From the NCBI RefSeq assembly GCF_031453675.1, contig NZ_JAVIZX010000001.1:62001-126000 (forward strand): a stretch of DNA of 64,000 nucleotides, given 5' to 3'. This DNA is from Paracidovorax wautersii (GTDB taxonomy: Bacteria; Pseudomonadota; Gammaproteobacteria; Burkholderiales; Burkholderiaceae_C). The position numbers were made by a program, and so were the translations under genes. The number at the start of each line of letters is the position of its first letter. Positions within the stretch are counted from its first letter, which is position 1. The notes below the pieces were generated by a model, which ran no database searches, was not told the origin of the DNA, and was given only the letters and a program-made list of their open reading frames with translations. Below are positions 54,759 through 64,000 of this stretch, piece after piece.

Positions 54759-55156
54759 AGCCCCCGCCACTCCACCCATACGGCGGCCCGCCACCGCCCC
54801 TGCGTAGCCATCCTGGCCACTGGTTTCGGGCGCCGCTTCGGCGGGCTCGCCAAACCTGCAGACTCCCCTTCTGCACGTTCCGGTGCGGGCTGTCGCGGAG
54901 CAGGCGCCTGCCGACGGTACCGGGCCTGCCCTTGCTGCGCACCGCGCACATTCCAACCTCTACAGCCCAGAACATCTGGCGGACTTGGGGGGATCTAGAT
55001 GCTGTGAAACGGCGTACCCAAACAGGCCGCCAATGGCTTGCCCCGCTGGAGACGCGAGAGCCTCCCGCATCAGTTCGGAAAAACCGAACAGTGGCTCCGG
55101 CCCCGGTTGATTTTTCCTTCAGCGGGCCTCCACCACACTGGGCGCATTCTTATGGA
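54759..55156. other. gene-free region after the pao operon
   Basis: These 398 bp are GC-rich with no supported gene. A small AT-richer patch before 55157 (around 55080-55150) probably carries the promoter of the following membrane protein gene. I see no clear terminator. Confidence 0.45.
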
Positions 55157-55567
55157 ATGGGCCTTTTTATGCTGTACGTCCTCACCTGGAGTTTCACCTT
55201 CATCCTGCTGGCTCTCTGGTCCCTGATCTGCTGGGGCACTTACGGGGTGGCTGCATGGCTCATCGCCAACGCCGGGAATTGGGCTGGCGGGTCGGCCGTG
55301 AGAGAGGCCGTGCTGCTGCCCGCATGGCTGGAGCCCTGGGTACCCGTGGAACTGCAAGGGCTGATCCAGGCCATCCTCACATCCGCCGTTCCAATGGTTC
55401 AAGCCATGCTGGAAACCGTGCCCGCCCTGGCGGGAGCCGCCGCAGTGCTGGCTTGGGGCGTCTGGGGCCTCGGTGCGGTGACCCTGGTGGGCCTGGCCAT
55501 CGGCGTCCACGTACTCATCGCCGTATTCAAGCGCAAGCGCGCCCACCCAGCAGTGTCTCGTGGCTGA
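55157..55567 (+). CDS. hypothetical membrane protein
   Basis: The protein has 136 residues with two strongly hydrophobic regions: residues 1-35 (LFMLYVLTWSFTFILLALWSLICWGTYGVAAWLI) and 85-125 (ALAGAAAVLAWGVWGLGAVTLVGLAIGVHVLIAVFKRK), with a basic C-terminus. The middle contains LLPAWLEPWVPVELQGLIQAIL, possibly an amphipathic helix at the membrane surface. I do not recognise the family. The start could be 55157 or 55169. Confidence 0.65.
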   Translation: MGLFMLYVLTWSFTFILLALWSLICWGTYGVAAWLIANAGNWAGGSAVREAVLLPAWLEPWVPVELQGLIQAILTSAVPMVQAMLETVPALAGAAAVLAWGVWGLGAVTLVGLAIGVHVLIAVFKRKRAHPAVSRG

Positions 55568-55766
55568 CTTCAGCGCCTCCGGCCCCGCACGCAGAGGATG
55601 CCGTGCGGTGCTTCGGGACCCGGACCGACCGCAGGTGCTGCGTCAGTACCATGGGACCTCCCGTGGATGCCGCAGCAGGGGCGCGGCGCGTTGACCGCCC
55701 CCCGGTCGACCCCTGCTTGCCAGCAGGTGCCTTTCACAGCGTGCCGGCCATGGGACACTGCCCGGA

Positions 55767-57002
55767 TCAGCGCACGCCCGTGGCCGGCGTGACCTTCCAA
55801 AGTTCGCCCCGTTCCTCGTCCGTCACGATGTAGAGCGCACCGTCCGGCCCTTGGCGCACGTCGCGGATACGCTTGCCGCGGTCGGCCAGAAGCCACTCTT
55901 CGCCTACTACGCGCTGGTTCTCGATCACCAGGCGGACCAGAGCGGTCTTCCTCATCCCGCCCACGAAGAGATTGCCCTTCCATGCCGGAAAGGCACTGCC
56001 CGTGTACCACTGGGCGCCGGAAGGAGCGATCACGGGGTCCCAGTAGTAGACGGGCTGAGTGAGCCCCTCGCGCGCCGTGGCGCCCTCGCCGATGGGCTGG
56101 CCGGAGTACTCCTCTCCATAGGCAACGAGAGGCCAGCCGTAGTTCTTGCCCTTCTCGATGAAGTTCAGTTCATCGCCACCCTGGGTGCCCATCTCGACGA
56201 CCCAGAGTCCGCCCTTCGGGTCGAAGGCGGCGGCCTGGATGTTGCGTTGGCCGATGGACCAGATCTCGGGAAGCGCACCCGCGCGGCCCACAAAGGGGTT
56301 GTCGTCCGGGGCCTTGCCATCCGGGCGGATGCGCAGCACCTTGCCAAGATGGCTGTCGAGTTGCTGCGCCTGGGGCCGGGTGGCCCGGTCCGAGCGCTCC
56401 CCGGTGGTCACATACAGCATGCCGTCGGGACCAAAGGCCAGGCGAGAGCCATAGTGCTTGTCGCCATCGTAGGTGGGCATGGTGCGCAGGATCACCTGGA
56501 CCTGCTCCACGCGGCTGCGGTCCTGCGATAGCACACCCTTGGCCACGCTGGTTCCATTGCCGCCCTGGCGCGGCTCGGAAAAGCTCCAGTAGATCGTGCG
56601 GTCGGAAGCGAAGCCGGGGCTCAGCTCCACATCCAGCAAGCCGCCCTGCCCGCGCGCATCGACCGGCGGCAGGCCGGCAATGGGCGCGCTCAGCTTTCCG
56701 TCGCTGGATACCAGGCGCAGACGCCCTGGCTTTTCGGTGACCAGAAGCGCCCCATCGGGCAAGGGTTCCACGGACCAGGGTTTGACCAGCCCGGTCGCCA
56801 GCACCGCCACGTTGACTGCCGCACTCTTGGGTGCGGCGCAGGCACGCGTCTGCCCCGCGAACGCGGGCTTCTGCGATGAGGCGTTGGCAGGCTGAGTCTC
56901 CAGCGGAGCGCAGTGGGAAGACGCCGCTGTCTGTGCGCTGGCAGAGGCACAGGCCAAGGCGAACACGGAGGCGACGAGAGAGGCAACGGGGCGAAGTGTC
57001 AT
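55767..57002 (-). CDS. PQQ-dependent sugar dehydrogenase family protein
   Basis: The protein has 411 residues with a signal peptide (LRPVASLVASVFALACASASAQ). The six-bladed propeller motifs are LVKPWSVEPLPDGALLVTEKPGRLR, GQGGLLDVELSPGF, SRLAFGPDGMLYVTTGER, IWSIGQRNIQAAAFDPKG, GGDELNFIEKGKNYGWPL and RIRDVRQGPDGALYIVTDE. This matches the soluble aldose sugar dehydrogenase (YliI/Asd) family, which oxidises sugars at the periplasmic side using PQQ. Between signal and propeller is a Cys-containing segment of about 45 residues that may bind heme only if CxxCH were present; it is not. Confidence 0.88.
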   Translation of the reverse strand: MTLRPVASLVASVFALACASASAQTAASSHCAPLETQPANASSQKPAFAGQTRACAAPKSAAVNVAVLATGLVKPWSVEPLPDGALLVTEKPGRLRLVSSDGKLSAPIAGLPPVDARGQGGLLDVELSPGFASDRTIYWSFSEPRQGGNGTSVAKGVLSQDRSRVEQVQVILRTMPTYDGDKHYGSRLAFGPDGMLYVTTGERSDRATRPQAQQLDSHLGKVLRIRPDGKAPDDNPFVGRAGALPEIWSIGQRNIQAAAFDPKGGLWVVEMGTQGGDELNFIEKGKNYGWPLVAYGEEYSGQPIGEGATAREGLTQPVYYWDPVIAPSGAQWYTGSAFPAWKGNLFVGGMRKTALVRLVIENQRVVGEEWLLADRGKRIRDVRQGPDGALYIVTDEERGELWKVTPATGVR

Positions 57003-57159
57003 GGCGGTGCTTTCAGCCGGGGTTGAGCAGCGGGCATCGTAGATAGGCAGCGTGCTGCCTGTCTGTAATCCAATGGCGGTTTCGTCGCCGTGGGGCCTGG
57101 GCTGGTCCGGCGCTCCGCCAGGCCTTGCCATCTGCGAGCACGGCCCCTACGATGAACCC

Positions 57160-57582
57160 ATGCCGCTATCACCCGGCCTCGACCACTTCGTTCAAGCCCA
57201 GGCACCTGTGTGGGGTCGCGTGTGTTCGGAACTGGAAGCAGGCCGCAAGCAATCGCACTGGATGTGGTTTGTCTTTCCGCAGATCCAGGGCCTGGGGCAC
57301 AGCGCGATGGCGCAGCGCTACGCCCTGCCCCACCTCGCCGGGGCGCAGTCGTATCTCCGCCACCCGGTGCTGGGCCGCCGTATCCACACGGCGTGCGAAC
57401 TGCTTCTGGCTTTGCAAGGCGTCTCTGCGCACGACATCCTGGGCTCGCCGGATGATCTCAAGCTCCGCTCCAGCATGACCCTGTTTGCCGCAGCCTCGGA
57501 GCCGCCCAGCATTTTCGATGCGGTGCTTGAGAAGTACTTTGACGGCGACAGGGACCCTCTCACGCTGGAGCGGGTGAGCTGA
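57160..57582 (+). CDS. DUF1810 family protein
   Basis: The protein has 140 residues. The hallmarks are LDHFVQAQ, GRKQSHWMWFVFPQIQGLGHSAMAQRYAL, LRHPVLGRRIHTACELLLAL, LGSPDDLKLRSSMTLFAAAS and FDAVLEKYFDGDRDPLTLE, all conserved in DUF1810 (YjjX/calpastatin-like annotations exist). The function is unknown. The start at 57160 agrees with the family length; longer in-frame starts exist but add GC-rich residues with no motif. Confidence 0.88.
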   Translation: MPLSPGLDHFVQAQAPVWGRVCSELEAGRKQSHWMWFVFPQIQGLGHSAMAQRYALPHLAGAQSYLRHPVLGRRIHTACELLLALQGVSAHDILGSPDDLKLRSSMTLFAAASEPPSIFDAVLEKYFDGDRDPLTLERVS

Positions 57583-57785
57583 TCCGCGGTCCGCTCCTTG
57601 GCAGCGCCCGAGCGACGGCCCACGGCGGGAACCACCCTGTTAGCCGCCGAGGCATTTGTCATCCAAGGCGAAGCCGGTGCCCAGCAGAGCCCTCCGGCCA
57701 CCGACATGCTGCGCCCCATCGCTCCTACAGGCCACTGCACGCGCTGCAGCGATGCTAGGCATCCCAAACCTTGGAGAAGTGAACC

Positions 57786-57902
57786 ATGCGCAAGATGATT
57801 CTGATGGCCATTGCCGGCTACCTGTGGAAGAAATACCAAGCCCAAAAGACCTCGGGCGCACGTGCCGCGGCAGTGCCATCGACACCGCCCGCCCAGCCCT
57901 GA
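57786..57902 (+). CDS. 38-residue small protein
   Basis: A short gene with a GGAG box 9 nt before the ATG encodes RKMILMAIAGYLWKKYQAQK followed by a short Ala/Pro tail. It begins with a hydrophobic helix of about 12 residues and then a basic patch (WKKYQAQK), a form that suits a small membrane-associated protein. I do not recognise a named family. It lies alone between DUF1810 and DUF4174 genes. Confidence 0.5.
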   Translation: MRKMILMAIAGYLWKKYQAQKTSGARAAAVPSTPPAQP

Positions 57903-58035
57903 AGATCCCCACAAAGGGCCGCCTTGATGGGGCCCATTTGCGTCCGAGCCATGCATGCGGAAGGCCTGTTCCATCGCAGCGGGTGGGCACGGTCACCGTG
58001 TGCTCCCTGTGACCTCGCCAAAAGGACACCTTCCC

Positions 58036-58491
58036 ATGAAACTCCTGCACCGCGTTCCCGCCTTGGGTCGGGCTATGGCAGCGGCACTCGCTGTGGCATT
58101 ACCCGCTGCAGGCGCCCACGGTGCCGACAACCCGCTGGACGCCGAACGGTGGAAAACACGGCCCGTCGTTGTCGTTGTGCCCCAGGAAGCGGATCCCCTG
58201 TTGGAGAACGTCCGATCGACCCTGCGCCAAACGGCGGCCCGCGAGGCCTTCCGCGAGCGGGAAATGGTGCTCTACACCGTGGTGCGAGGTCGGGGCGAGC
58301 GCAATGACAAGCCCCTGGACACCGCCGAGACAGCCGCCTTGCTGGGAGCGCTGAAGCTCGACCCCCAAGGACCCGCCGCATTCGTGCTGGTCGGCAAGGA
58401 CGGCGGGGTCAAGATGCGGCAGGATGCTTCCGTCGACCTGCAGGCGGTCTTCGACGAAATCGACCGCATGCCCATGCGGCAGACCCGCTGA
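58036..58491 (+). CDS. DUF4174 family exported protein
   Basis: The protein has 151 residues with a signal peptide (MKLLHRVPALGRAMAAALAVALPAAGAHG). The mature part, NPLDAERWKTRPVVVVVPQEADPLLENVR, then REMVLYTVVRG and AFVLVGKDGGVKMRQDASVDLQAVFDEIDRMPMR, matches the DUF4174 pattern, which resembles a thioredoxin-like fold without the CxxC. Its function is unknown. Probably periplasmic. Confidence 0.82.
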   Translation: MKLLHRVPALGRAMAAALAVALPAAGAHGADNPLDAERWKTRPVVVVVPQEADPLLENVRSTLRQTAAREAFREREMVLYTVVRGRGERNDKPLDTAETAALLGALKLDPQGPAAFVLVGKDGGVKMRQDASVDLQAVFDEIDRMPMRQTR

Positions 58492-58556
58492 CGCCGCCTG
58501 CCCTTCTCCCCCATTGACGGCTCCCAATTGCCAGGGCGTCGTGGCGGCGGGACCAG

Positions 58557-60308
<1,752 letters not shown>

Positions 60309-60456
60309 GGGATGGCATATCCGCTCCGCACACGGGCAGAGCCTGGCTGCATGATCCCTGCCACCAACCCAGGTGCCGCGCCGGACAGGCCTGACAGGCT
60401 CTGTCAGACACGGCATGTCGGAGCGGGACCGACCGGGGGCGTCATCCCGACTGGGA

Positions 60457-61338
60457 TCAGGCCACCGTGGCGCCTGCCCGCTTGCGCTCGACAGTGGCCG
60501 CGGTACGCCGCGCCGGCAGCTGCTCCGCCCAGCGGACGATTTCCAGCGTGCCGTCCGCGCGTTCGGCCAGAGCGGTGAGGCTCTCCACCCAATCGCCATC
60601 GTTGGCGTACAGCACGCCGTCGATCTGGCGCAGCTCCGCATGGTGGATATGGCCGCAGACAACGCCCTGCGCGCCCCGCCGCTGGGCCTCGCGTGCCACG
60701 GCACGCTCGAAGTCGCCCACATAGTTGACCGCACGCTTCACCTTGAGCTTGAGGTACTGCGAGAGCGACCAGTACGGCAGACCCAGCCGCGCGCGCAAAC
60801 GGTTGAGGTACCGGTTGAGCTTCAGCGTGAACTCGTACAGAGAGTCCCCCACATACGCCAGCCACTTGGCGCACTGGATCACGCCGTCGAACAGGTCGCC
60901 ATGGGTGATCCAGAGCTTGCGGCCATCCGCCGTGGCATGCATCCAGTCCTCTGCCACCGTGATGCCGCCGAAGTTGAGCGAGAGGTATTTGCGCGCGAAC
61001 TCGTCATGGTTGCCCGGGATGAAGATCACGCGCGTGCCCTTGCGGGCCTTGCGCAGCAGCTTCTGCACCACGTCGTTGTGCGCCTGGGGCCAGTACCACC
61101 GGCGGCGCAGCTGCCAGCCATCGATGATGTCGCCCACCAAGAAGAGCGTGTCGCATTCGGTGTGCTTGAGGAAGTCGAGCAGTGCCTCGGCCTGGCAGCC
61201 GGGCGTGCCCAGGTGCAGGTCCGAGATCCACAGCGTTCGCCAGCGCTGCGTGCCCCGAGCGGGCGGATCGTCCGCGAGCAGGGATTCCGGCCCCCCGGCG
61301 TCACGCCAGGCACGAAGTAGAGCGTCGTCTCTTTGCAT
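60457..61338 (-). CDS. LpxH-like UDP-2,3-diacylglucosamine diphosphatase
   Basis: The protein has 293 residues from ATG 61338 (301 if 61362 is used). Calcineurin-like metallophosphoesterase motifs are LWISDLHLGTPGCQAEALL, LFLVGDIIDGWQL, FIPGNHDEFARK, LWITHGDLFDG and VVCGHIHHAELR. The GDIIDGW and 'GNHDE' spacing with the later 'YWSLSQYLKLKVKRAVNY' segment match the longer LpxH/LpxI-replacing group common in betaproteobacteria. It probably cleaves UDP-2,3-diacylglucosamine in lipid A synthesis. Confidence 0.85.
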   Translation of the reverse strand: MQRDDALLRAWRDAGGPESLLADDPPARGTQRWRTLWISDLHLGTPGCQAEALLDFLKHTECDTLFLVGDIIDGWQLRRRWYWPQAHNDVVQKLLRKARKGTRVIFIPGNHDEFARKYLSLNFGGITVAEDWMHATADGRKLWITHGDLFDGVIQCAKWLAYVGDSLYEFTLKLNRYLNRLRARLGLPYWSLSQYLKLKVKRAVNYVGDFERAVAREAQRRGAQGVVCGHIHHAELRQIDGVLYANDGDWVESLTALAERADGTLEIVRWAEQLPARRTAATVERKRAGATVA

Positions 61339-61419
61339 GGTTGTCCATGCTGCAGTGCGCACATCTCCGATCCGTGACGGTTCTGCGGCAGTCCGGTGAC
61401 AACGTCGGCAGGGCGTGGC

Positions 61420-62184
61420 TCACGAGCCGCCGATGTGGCGCCTACACCACTGCGCCGCCTGGTCGGCGACCCACTGCGGCGCGTCCAACGGCAGGTCATG
61501 CCCCGCAGAGGGATGTTGTTCATGGGCGCAATCCCATGCGCGGGCGATCGCCTGTGAACAGCGTGCGTCCACCAGCCGGTCCTGCACGCTGCTGAGCAAG
61601 AGCACGGGAACCTCGGGCGCAGCCCATGCGGCGCGGAAGCGGGCGGCGGCCCACAGCTGCCGCACCGCATTGGCCGCGGACACCGTGCATTCGTGTCGCA
61701 GCGCCGCCCACGCAGGCACCACGCCATGCGTCAGCGTCCTGTGGTTGCTGGTCATCGCCCAGATGCGCTGCTCGATGTCCGCATCCGTCTGCCCCGGCAG
61801 CAGGCTGCGCAGCAGGGCTGGATAGTTGCGGGGCCGCAGGCGCTGCCAGAACGGGCTGAAGGGCCGCAGGCTGGTATTGATCAGCACGCATCCGGCCAAC
61901 TCATGGGGCGCCTGCTGCGCCCAGCGCACCGCCACCATCGCGCCCAGCGACATCGCCAGCAGGTGGACGGGGCCGGACACACCCTGCCGGCGCAATTGCG
62001 CCCGGCACGCCGCCACCATGCCCGGCACCGTGGCCGGGCTTTGCAGGCCATGCAGGCGGCCGTTGCCCGGCAGATCGAGCAGGATCACGCGTTGCGCCTG
62101 CACTGCGGCCTGCAGCAAGCCGGGGAATGGCCCCCAGTGGCGGCTCTCGCGCGCCAGCCCGCGCAGCAGCACCCAGGTCGTCAT
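61420..62184 (-). CDS. alpha/beta hydrolase
   Basis: The protein has 254 residues. WVLLRGLARESRHWGPF is the oxyanion strand and LLAMSLGAMVAVRWAQ the nucleophile elbow (Ser in MSLGA). LLLSSVQDRLVD carries the Asp and HPSAGHDLPLDAPQWV the His. The nucleophile motif (A-M-S-L-G) rather than GxSxG is a variant seen in other small hydrolases. The substrate is unknown. It ends 82 bp before the LpxH-like gene start and starts 28 bp after the M14 peptidase stop. Confidence 0.82.
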   Translation of the reverse strand: MTTWVLLRGLARESRHWGPFPGLLQAAVQAQRVILLDLPGNGRLHGLQSPATVPGMVAACRAQLRRQGVSGPVHLLAMSLGAMVAVRWAQQAPHELAGCVLINTSLRPFSPFWQRLRPRNYPALLRSLLPGQTDADIEQRIWAMTSNHRTLTHGVVPAWAALRHECTVSAANAVRQLWAAARFRAAWAAPEVPVLLLSSVQDRLVDARCSQAIARAWDCAHEQHPSAGHDLPLDAPQWVADQAAQWCRRHIGGS

Positions 62185-62212
62185 GTGCAGATACCCTCGA
62201 CCATACGGCGCA

Positions 62213-63226
62213 TCAATACCAAGCCGCCACGGCCGCGTGGCGCCGCTGCTCCTGCAGGTGCGCGGGCGGTATCCAGTCGCGGTAGCTGCTGGCAGCGCGG
62301 GAGAGAAAGTCCAGCAGCGCCAGATGCTGGCGCAACACGCGCTGCTGGCGGTGGTCGATCAGCGGGTTGAAGATGCCCGAACGGGAGAACAGCTGCCGCG
62401 GGTTCTTCTTGATCCACAACCACGATCCCATCTCGAGCGTGAGCGGCAGAAAGATGCGGCCCGGCTCCTCGCAGGCGCGGATGTACAGGTGGTCCCACAG
62501 ATCGCCATGGGCCAGGTAGTGCAGGCTCTGCGGCTCCATCACGTAACGGTGGTTGCTGTACGCCTGCACGAAGATTTCCTGCAGCGCATGCAGTTCGCCC
62601 AGGTGCTTGATCGGCCGCCGCGTGTGGGCGAAGGGAAACCACAGCCGGTCGCTGAGCCCGAAGCCGGAATGGCAGTCCAGTGCGATGCTGAACTGCCGAG
62701 ACAGCAGTTCGCTCTCGACCAGCTCGCACAGCGCGGCGCTCTCCTCCTGCATGGGCGCGTGCTCCAGGCCACGGAACCACGGCAGCCGGTCGCTGTAGCG
62801 CTGGCCGCCAATCAAGAAGGGCACCTTGTCATCGGCGTCGATGGGCGCGTTGCGCATCAGGTCCACGCCTTGCGGATTGGCGCGTGTGGACAGCTGCATG
62901 CCCCCCGGATTGATGAGCGGCATGAAGACCAGCCGCACCTGCTCGAGCTGCTGGTGCAGCAGACGGTCCCAGCGCAGGCGGTTGACCACGTTCTGCAGGT
63001 AGGCGATCACCACCTGCGCGCCGATGCGCTCGAGCCCGTGGACGCCGCCAAAGAAGCCGACGGCAGGCACGTCGGGCTGCGCACTGCCCAGGCTGATCGC
63101 ATACACCGGCAGATCCGGCCCCGTGGGCAGGGTGATACGCCGCAGTACACGCACCTGCAGATGCGGTGCACCCTGCTCAAGGATGCGTTCGAGCGCCAGC
63201 AGCTCGGGCAGGACGGAGGTGGTCAC
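62213..63226 (-). CDS. M14 family zinc carboxypeptidase
   Basis: The protein is about 337 residues from GTG 63226. The zinc ligands are FFGGVHGLERIG (His-x-x-Glu) and ALDCHSGFG (second His); the catalytic Glu is in LPLTLEMGSWLW. Other M14 landmarks are VRLVFMPLINPGGMQLSTRANPQGVDLMRNAP. No signal peptide is evident, so it probably acts in the cytoplasm. The start is uncertain because the frame stays open to 63361 without another good ribosome site. Confidence 0.85.
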   Translation of the reverse strand: MTTSVLPELLALERILEQGAPHLQVRVLRRITLPTGPDLPVYAISLGSAQPDVPAVGFFGGVHGLERIGAQVVIAYLQNVVNRLRWDRLLHQQLEQVRLVFMPLINPGGMQLSTRANPQGVDLMRNAPIDADDKVPFLIGGQRYSDRLPWFRGLEHAPMQEESAALCELVESELLSRQFSIALDCHSGFGLSDRLWFPFAHTRRPIKHLGELHALQEIFVQAYSNHRYVMEPQSLHYLAHGDLWDHLYIRACEEPGRIFLPLTLEMGSWLWIKKNPRQLFSRSGIFNPLIDHRQQRVLRQHLALLDFLSRAASSYRDWIPPAHLQEQRRHAAVAAWY

Positions 63227-63408
63227 GACGGGTGGAAGGAAGAAGACAAAGCGACTGTGAAATCGCCGTATGCACCGGCGCAGGATAGCGGCGAGTCTGT
63301 GCGTGCGCACCTGTGCCGGCAAAGCCCCGCCCTTTCGCCGCACAAGACACACCACTGACACATGCCGCGTCTAGGCTGGCAGCCCGGCATCCCACTTCAT
63401 CCCGCAGC

Positions 63409-63558
63409 ATGTTGCACCTTCCGCTTCAACGCCGCAGATCCGGCCTGCTTCGCAAGATGTTCACCGCGACCGCCGTGCTCTGCGGCCTCGTCATCGGCTT
63501 GGTGGAACTTGCGGCCCTTCAGCGCTCGCGCCTGCAGCAACAACTGCGGCGGCTCTGA
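63409..63558 (+). CDS. 49-residue small membrane protein
   Basis: From ATG 63409 the protein reads MLHLPLQRRRSGLLRKMFTA, then a single hydrophobic helix (TAVLCGLVIGLVELAAL) and a basic, Gln-rich end (QRSRLQQQLRRL). The basic-helix-basic pattern is that of a small membrane protein. No clear ribosome site, and I do not recognise the family, so it is tentative. It lies divergent from the M14 peptidase gene and convergent with the NosL-like gene. Confidence 0.4.
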   Translation: MLHLPLQRRRSGLLRKMFTATAVLCGLVIGLVELAALQRSRLQQQLRRL

Positions 63559-63573
63559 CCGGCGCGTTCCGGG

Positions 63574-64000
63574 TCAGGCGGCGTGCCGATGGCCCGCGGC
63601 GGGCACCGTGGCGCGCACGTGGTCTGCCAGCAACGACGCCGCCATGGCCTCACCGCCGCGTTGGCGTGCGAAGCTGCGGGCCGCCTCGGGGCTGGCGAAG
63701 GAAGGATAGCTGCCATTGCGCATCGGCCCGAGCAGGGAGGAGCCTGCCACGTAGGTGGCCTGCGCCGCGGCAACCCACCCGCTTCCGCCCATGTCGCGCA
63801 CATAAGCGGCACACACCCGCTGCGACCAACGCCCGTCTTGGTAGAGCGACTGGGCCGCCAGAAACTGGAACAGGCTGAGCGGAGAGTCGAAGAAGTGGGC
63901 AGCGCCATCGGCATAGATCAGCTGGGCAGCCCACTGGGGTGAGCGCGCCGGGAACATGCCGCACACGGGGCAGCGCGCATCCGCAGGCACCGCACGCGGC
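63574..64000 (-). CDS. NosL-like protein, 5' end outside the window
   Basis: The readable part ends in 138+ residues: DARCPVCGMFPARSPQWAAQLIYADGAAHFFDSPLSLFQFL contains the CPVCGM copper-binding motif, and the following GGSGWVAAAQATYVAGSSLLGPM resembles the NosL/transcription-associated 'Y..GS...GPMG' region. NosL is a lipoprotein copper chaperone for nitrous oxide reductase. The frame is open up to base 64000, where a signal or lipobox is expected, so the gene is truncated by the window edge. Other denitrification genes are not in view. Confidence 0.78.
   Translation of the reverse strand, partial: PRAVPADARCPVCGMFPARSPQWAAQLIYADGAAHFFDSPLSLFQFLAAQSLYQDGRWSQRVCAAYVRDMGGSGWVAAAQATYVAGSSLLGPMRNGSYPSFASPEAARSFARQRGGEAMAASLLADHVRATVPAAGHRHAA

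Overview
The window is a GC-rich bacterial chromosome segment. The gene complement (urease cluster ureA-J-B-C-E-F-G, pyroglutamate cluster, vanillate demethylase, PaoABCD-type aldehyde oxidoreductase) and several families of short dispersed palindromic repeats suggest a betaproteobacterium of the Comamonadaceae (Acidovorax/Paracidovorax-like). That placement is an inference from gene content and codon/GC style, not from a marker gene.

Layout. (1) 1-3.6 kb: an AsnC/Lrp regulator gene cut by a 264-bp inverted-repeat element, a glutathione S-transferase, and a leftward cytochrome b561-YceI-YceI operon ending in a clear terminator. (2) 3.6-11.8 kb: a leftward 5-oxoproline/pyroglutamyl-peptide unit (DUF969, DUF979, pcp, pxpA, a fused pxpB-pxpC and a biotin carboxylase-BCCP protein), with a divergent GntR regulator. 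(3) 11.9-13.3 kb: a CheX-like DUF3334 protein and a repeat-rich gene-free stretch. (4) 13.3-34.4 kb: a phenylpropanoid (coniferyl alcohol/ferulate/vanillate) island. Its left arm (+) has a crotonase, a 3-hydroxyacyl-CoA-type SDR and VanA/VanB. Its middle arm (-) has a second crotonase, an NDP-forming acyl-CoA synthetase, an amidohydrolase, an alpha/beta hydrolase, an NTF2-like protein and a MarR regulator. Its right arm (+) is preceded by an XylR/DmpR-type sigma-54 activator and has an XylC-like aldehyde dehydrogenase, a CalA-like coniferyl alcohol dehydrogenase, and a DUF1302-DUF1329-YCF48-RND envelope module. Together these could take coniferyl alcohol to protocatechuate. A shared 13-bp palindrome, TTA-N7-TAA, sits in front of four transcription units, including the MarR gene itself, and looks like the regulon operator.

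(5) 34.6-41.5 kb: a small Rho-N-like protein, a membrane EAL phosphodiesterase, and a two-component pair whose kinase is an NCS1 nucleobase-type permease fused to a Cys-rich cluster, histidine kinase and receiver. One dispersed repeat is inserted in frame in this kinase. (6) 41.6-47.8 kb: the urease operon, with a good sigma-54 promoter in front of ureA, a LysE-type transporter between ureB and ureC, and no ureD, followed by tRNA-Ser(UGA). (7) 47.9-54.8 kb: a LOV-domain hybrid histidine kinase divergent from a PaoABCD-like molybdenum aldehyde oxidoreductase operon. (8) 54.8-64 kb: mixed housekeeping and hypothetical genes: a membrane protein, a PQQ-type sugar dehydrogenase, DUF1810, a 38-residue protein, DUF4174, a RecQ-family helicase, an LpxH-like phosphoesterase, an alpha/beta hydrolase, an M14 carboxypeptidase and a NosL-like protein cut by the window edge.

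No CRISPR array, rRNA, prophage or complete insertion sequence was seen. Identifications rest on reading the translated sequences; no database search was run.
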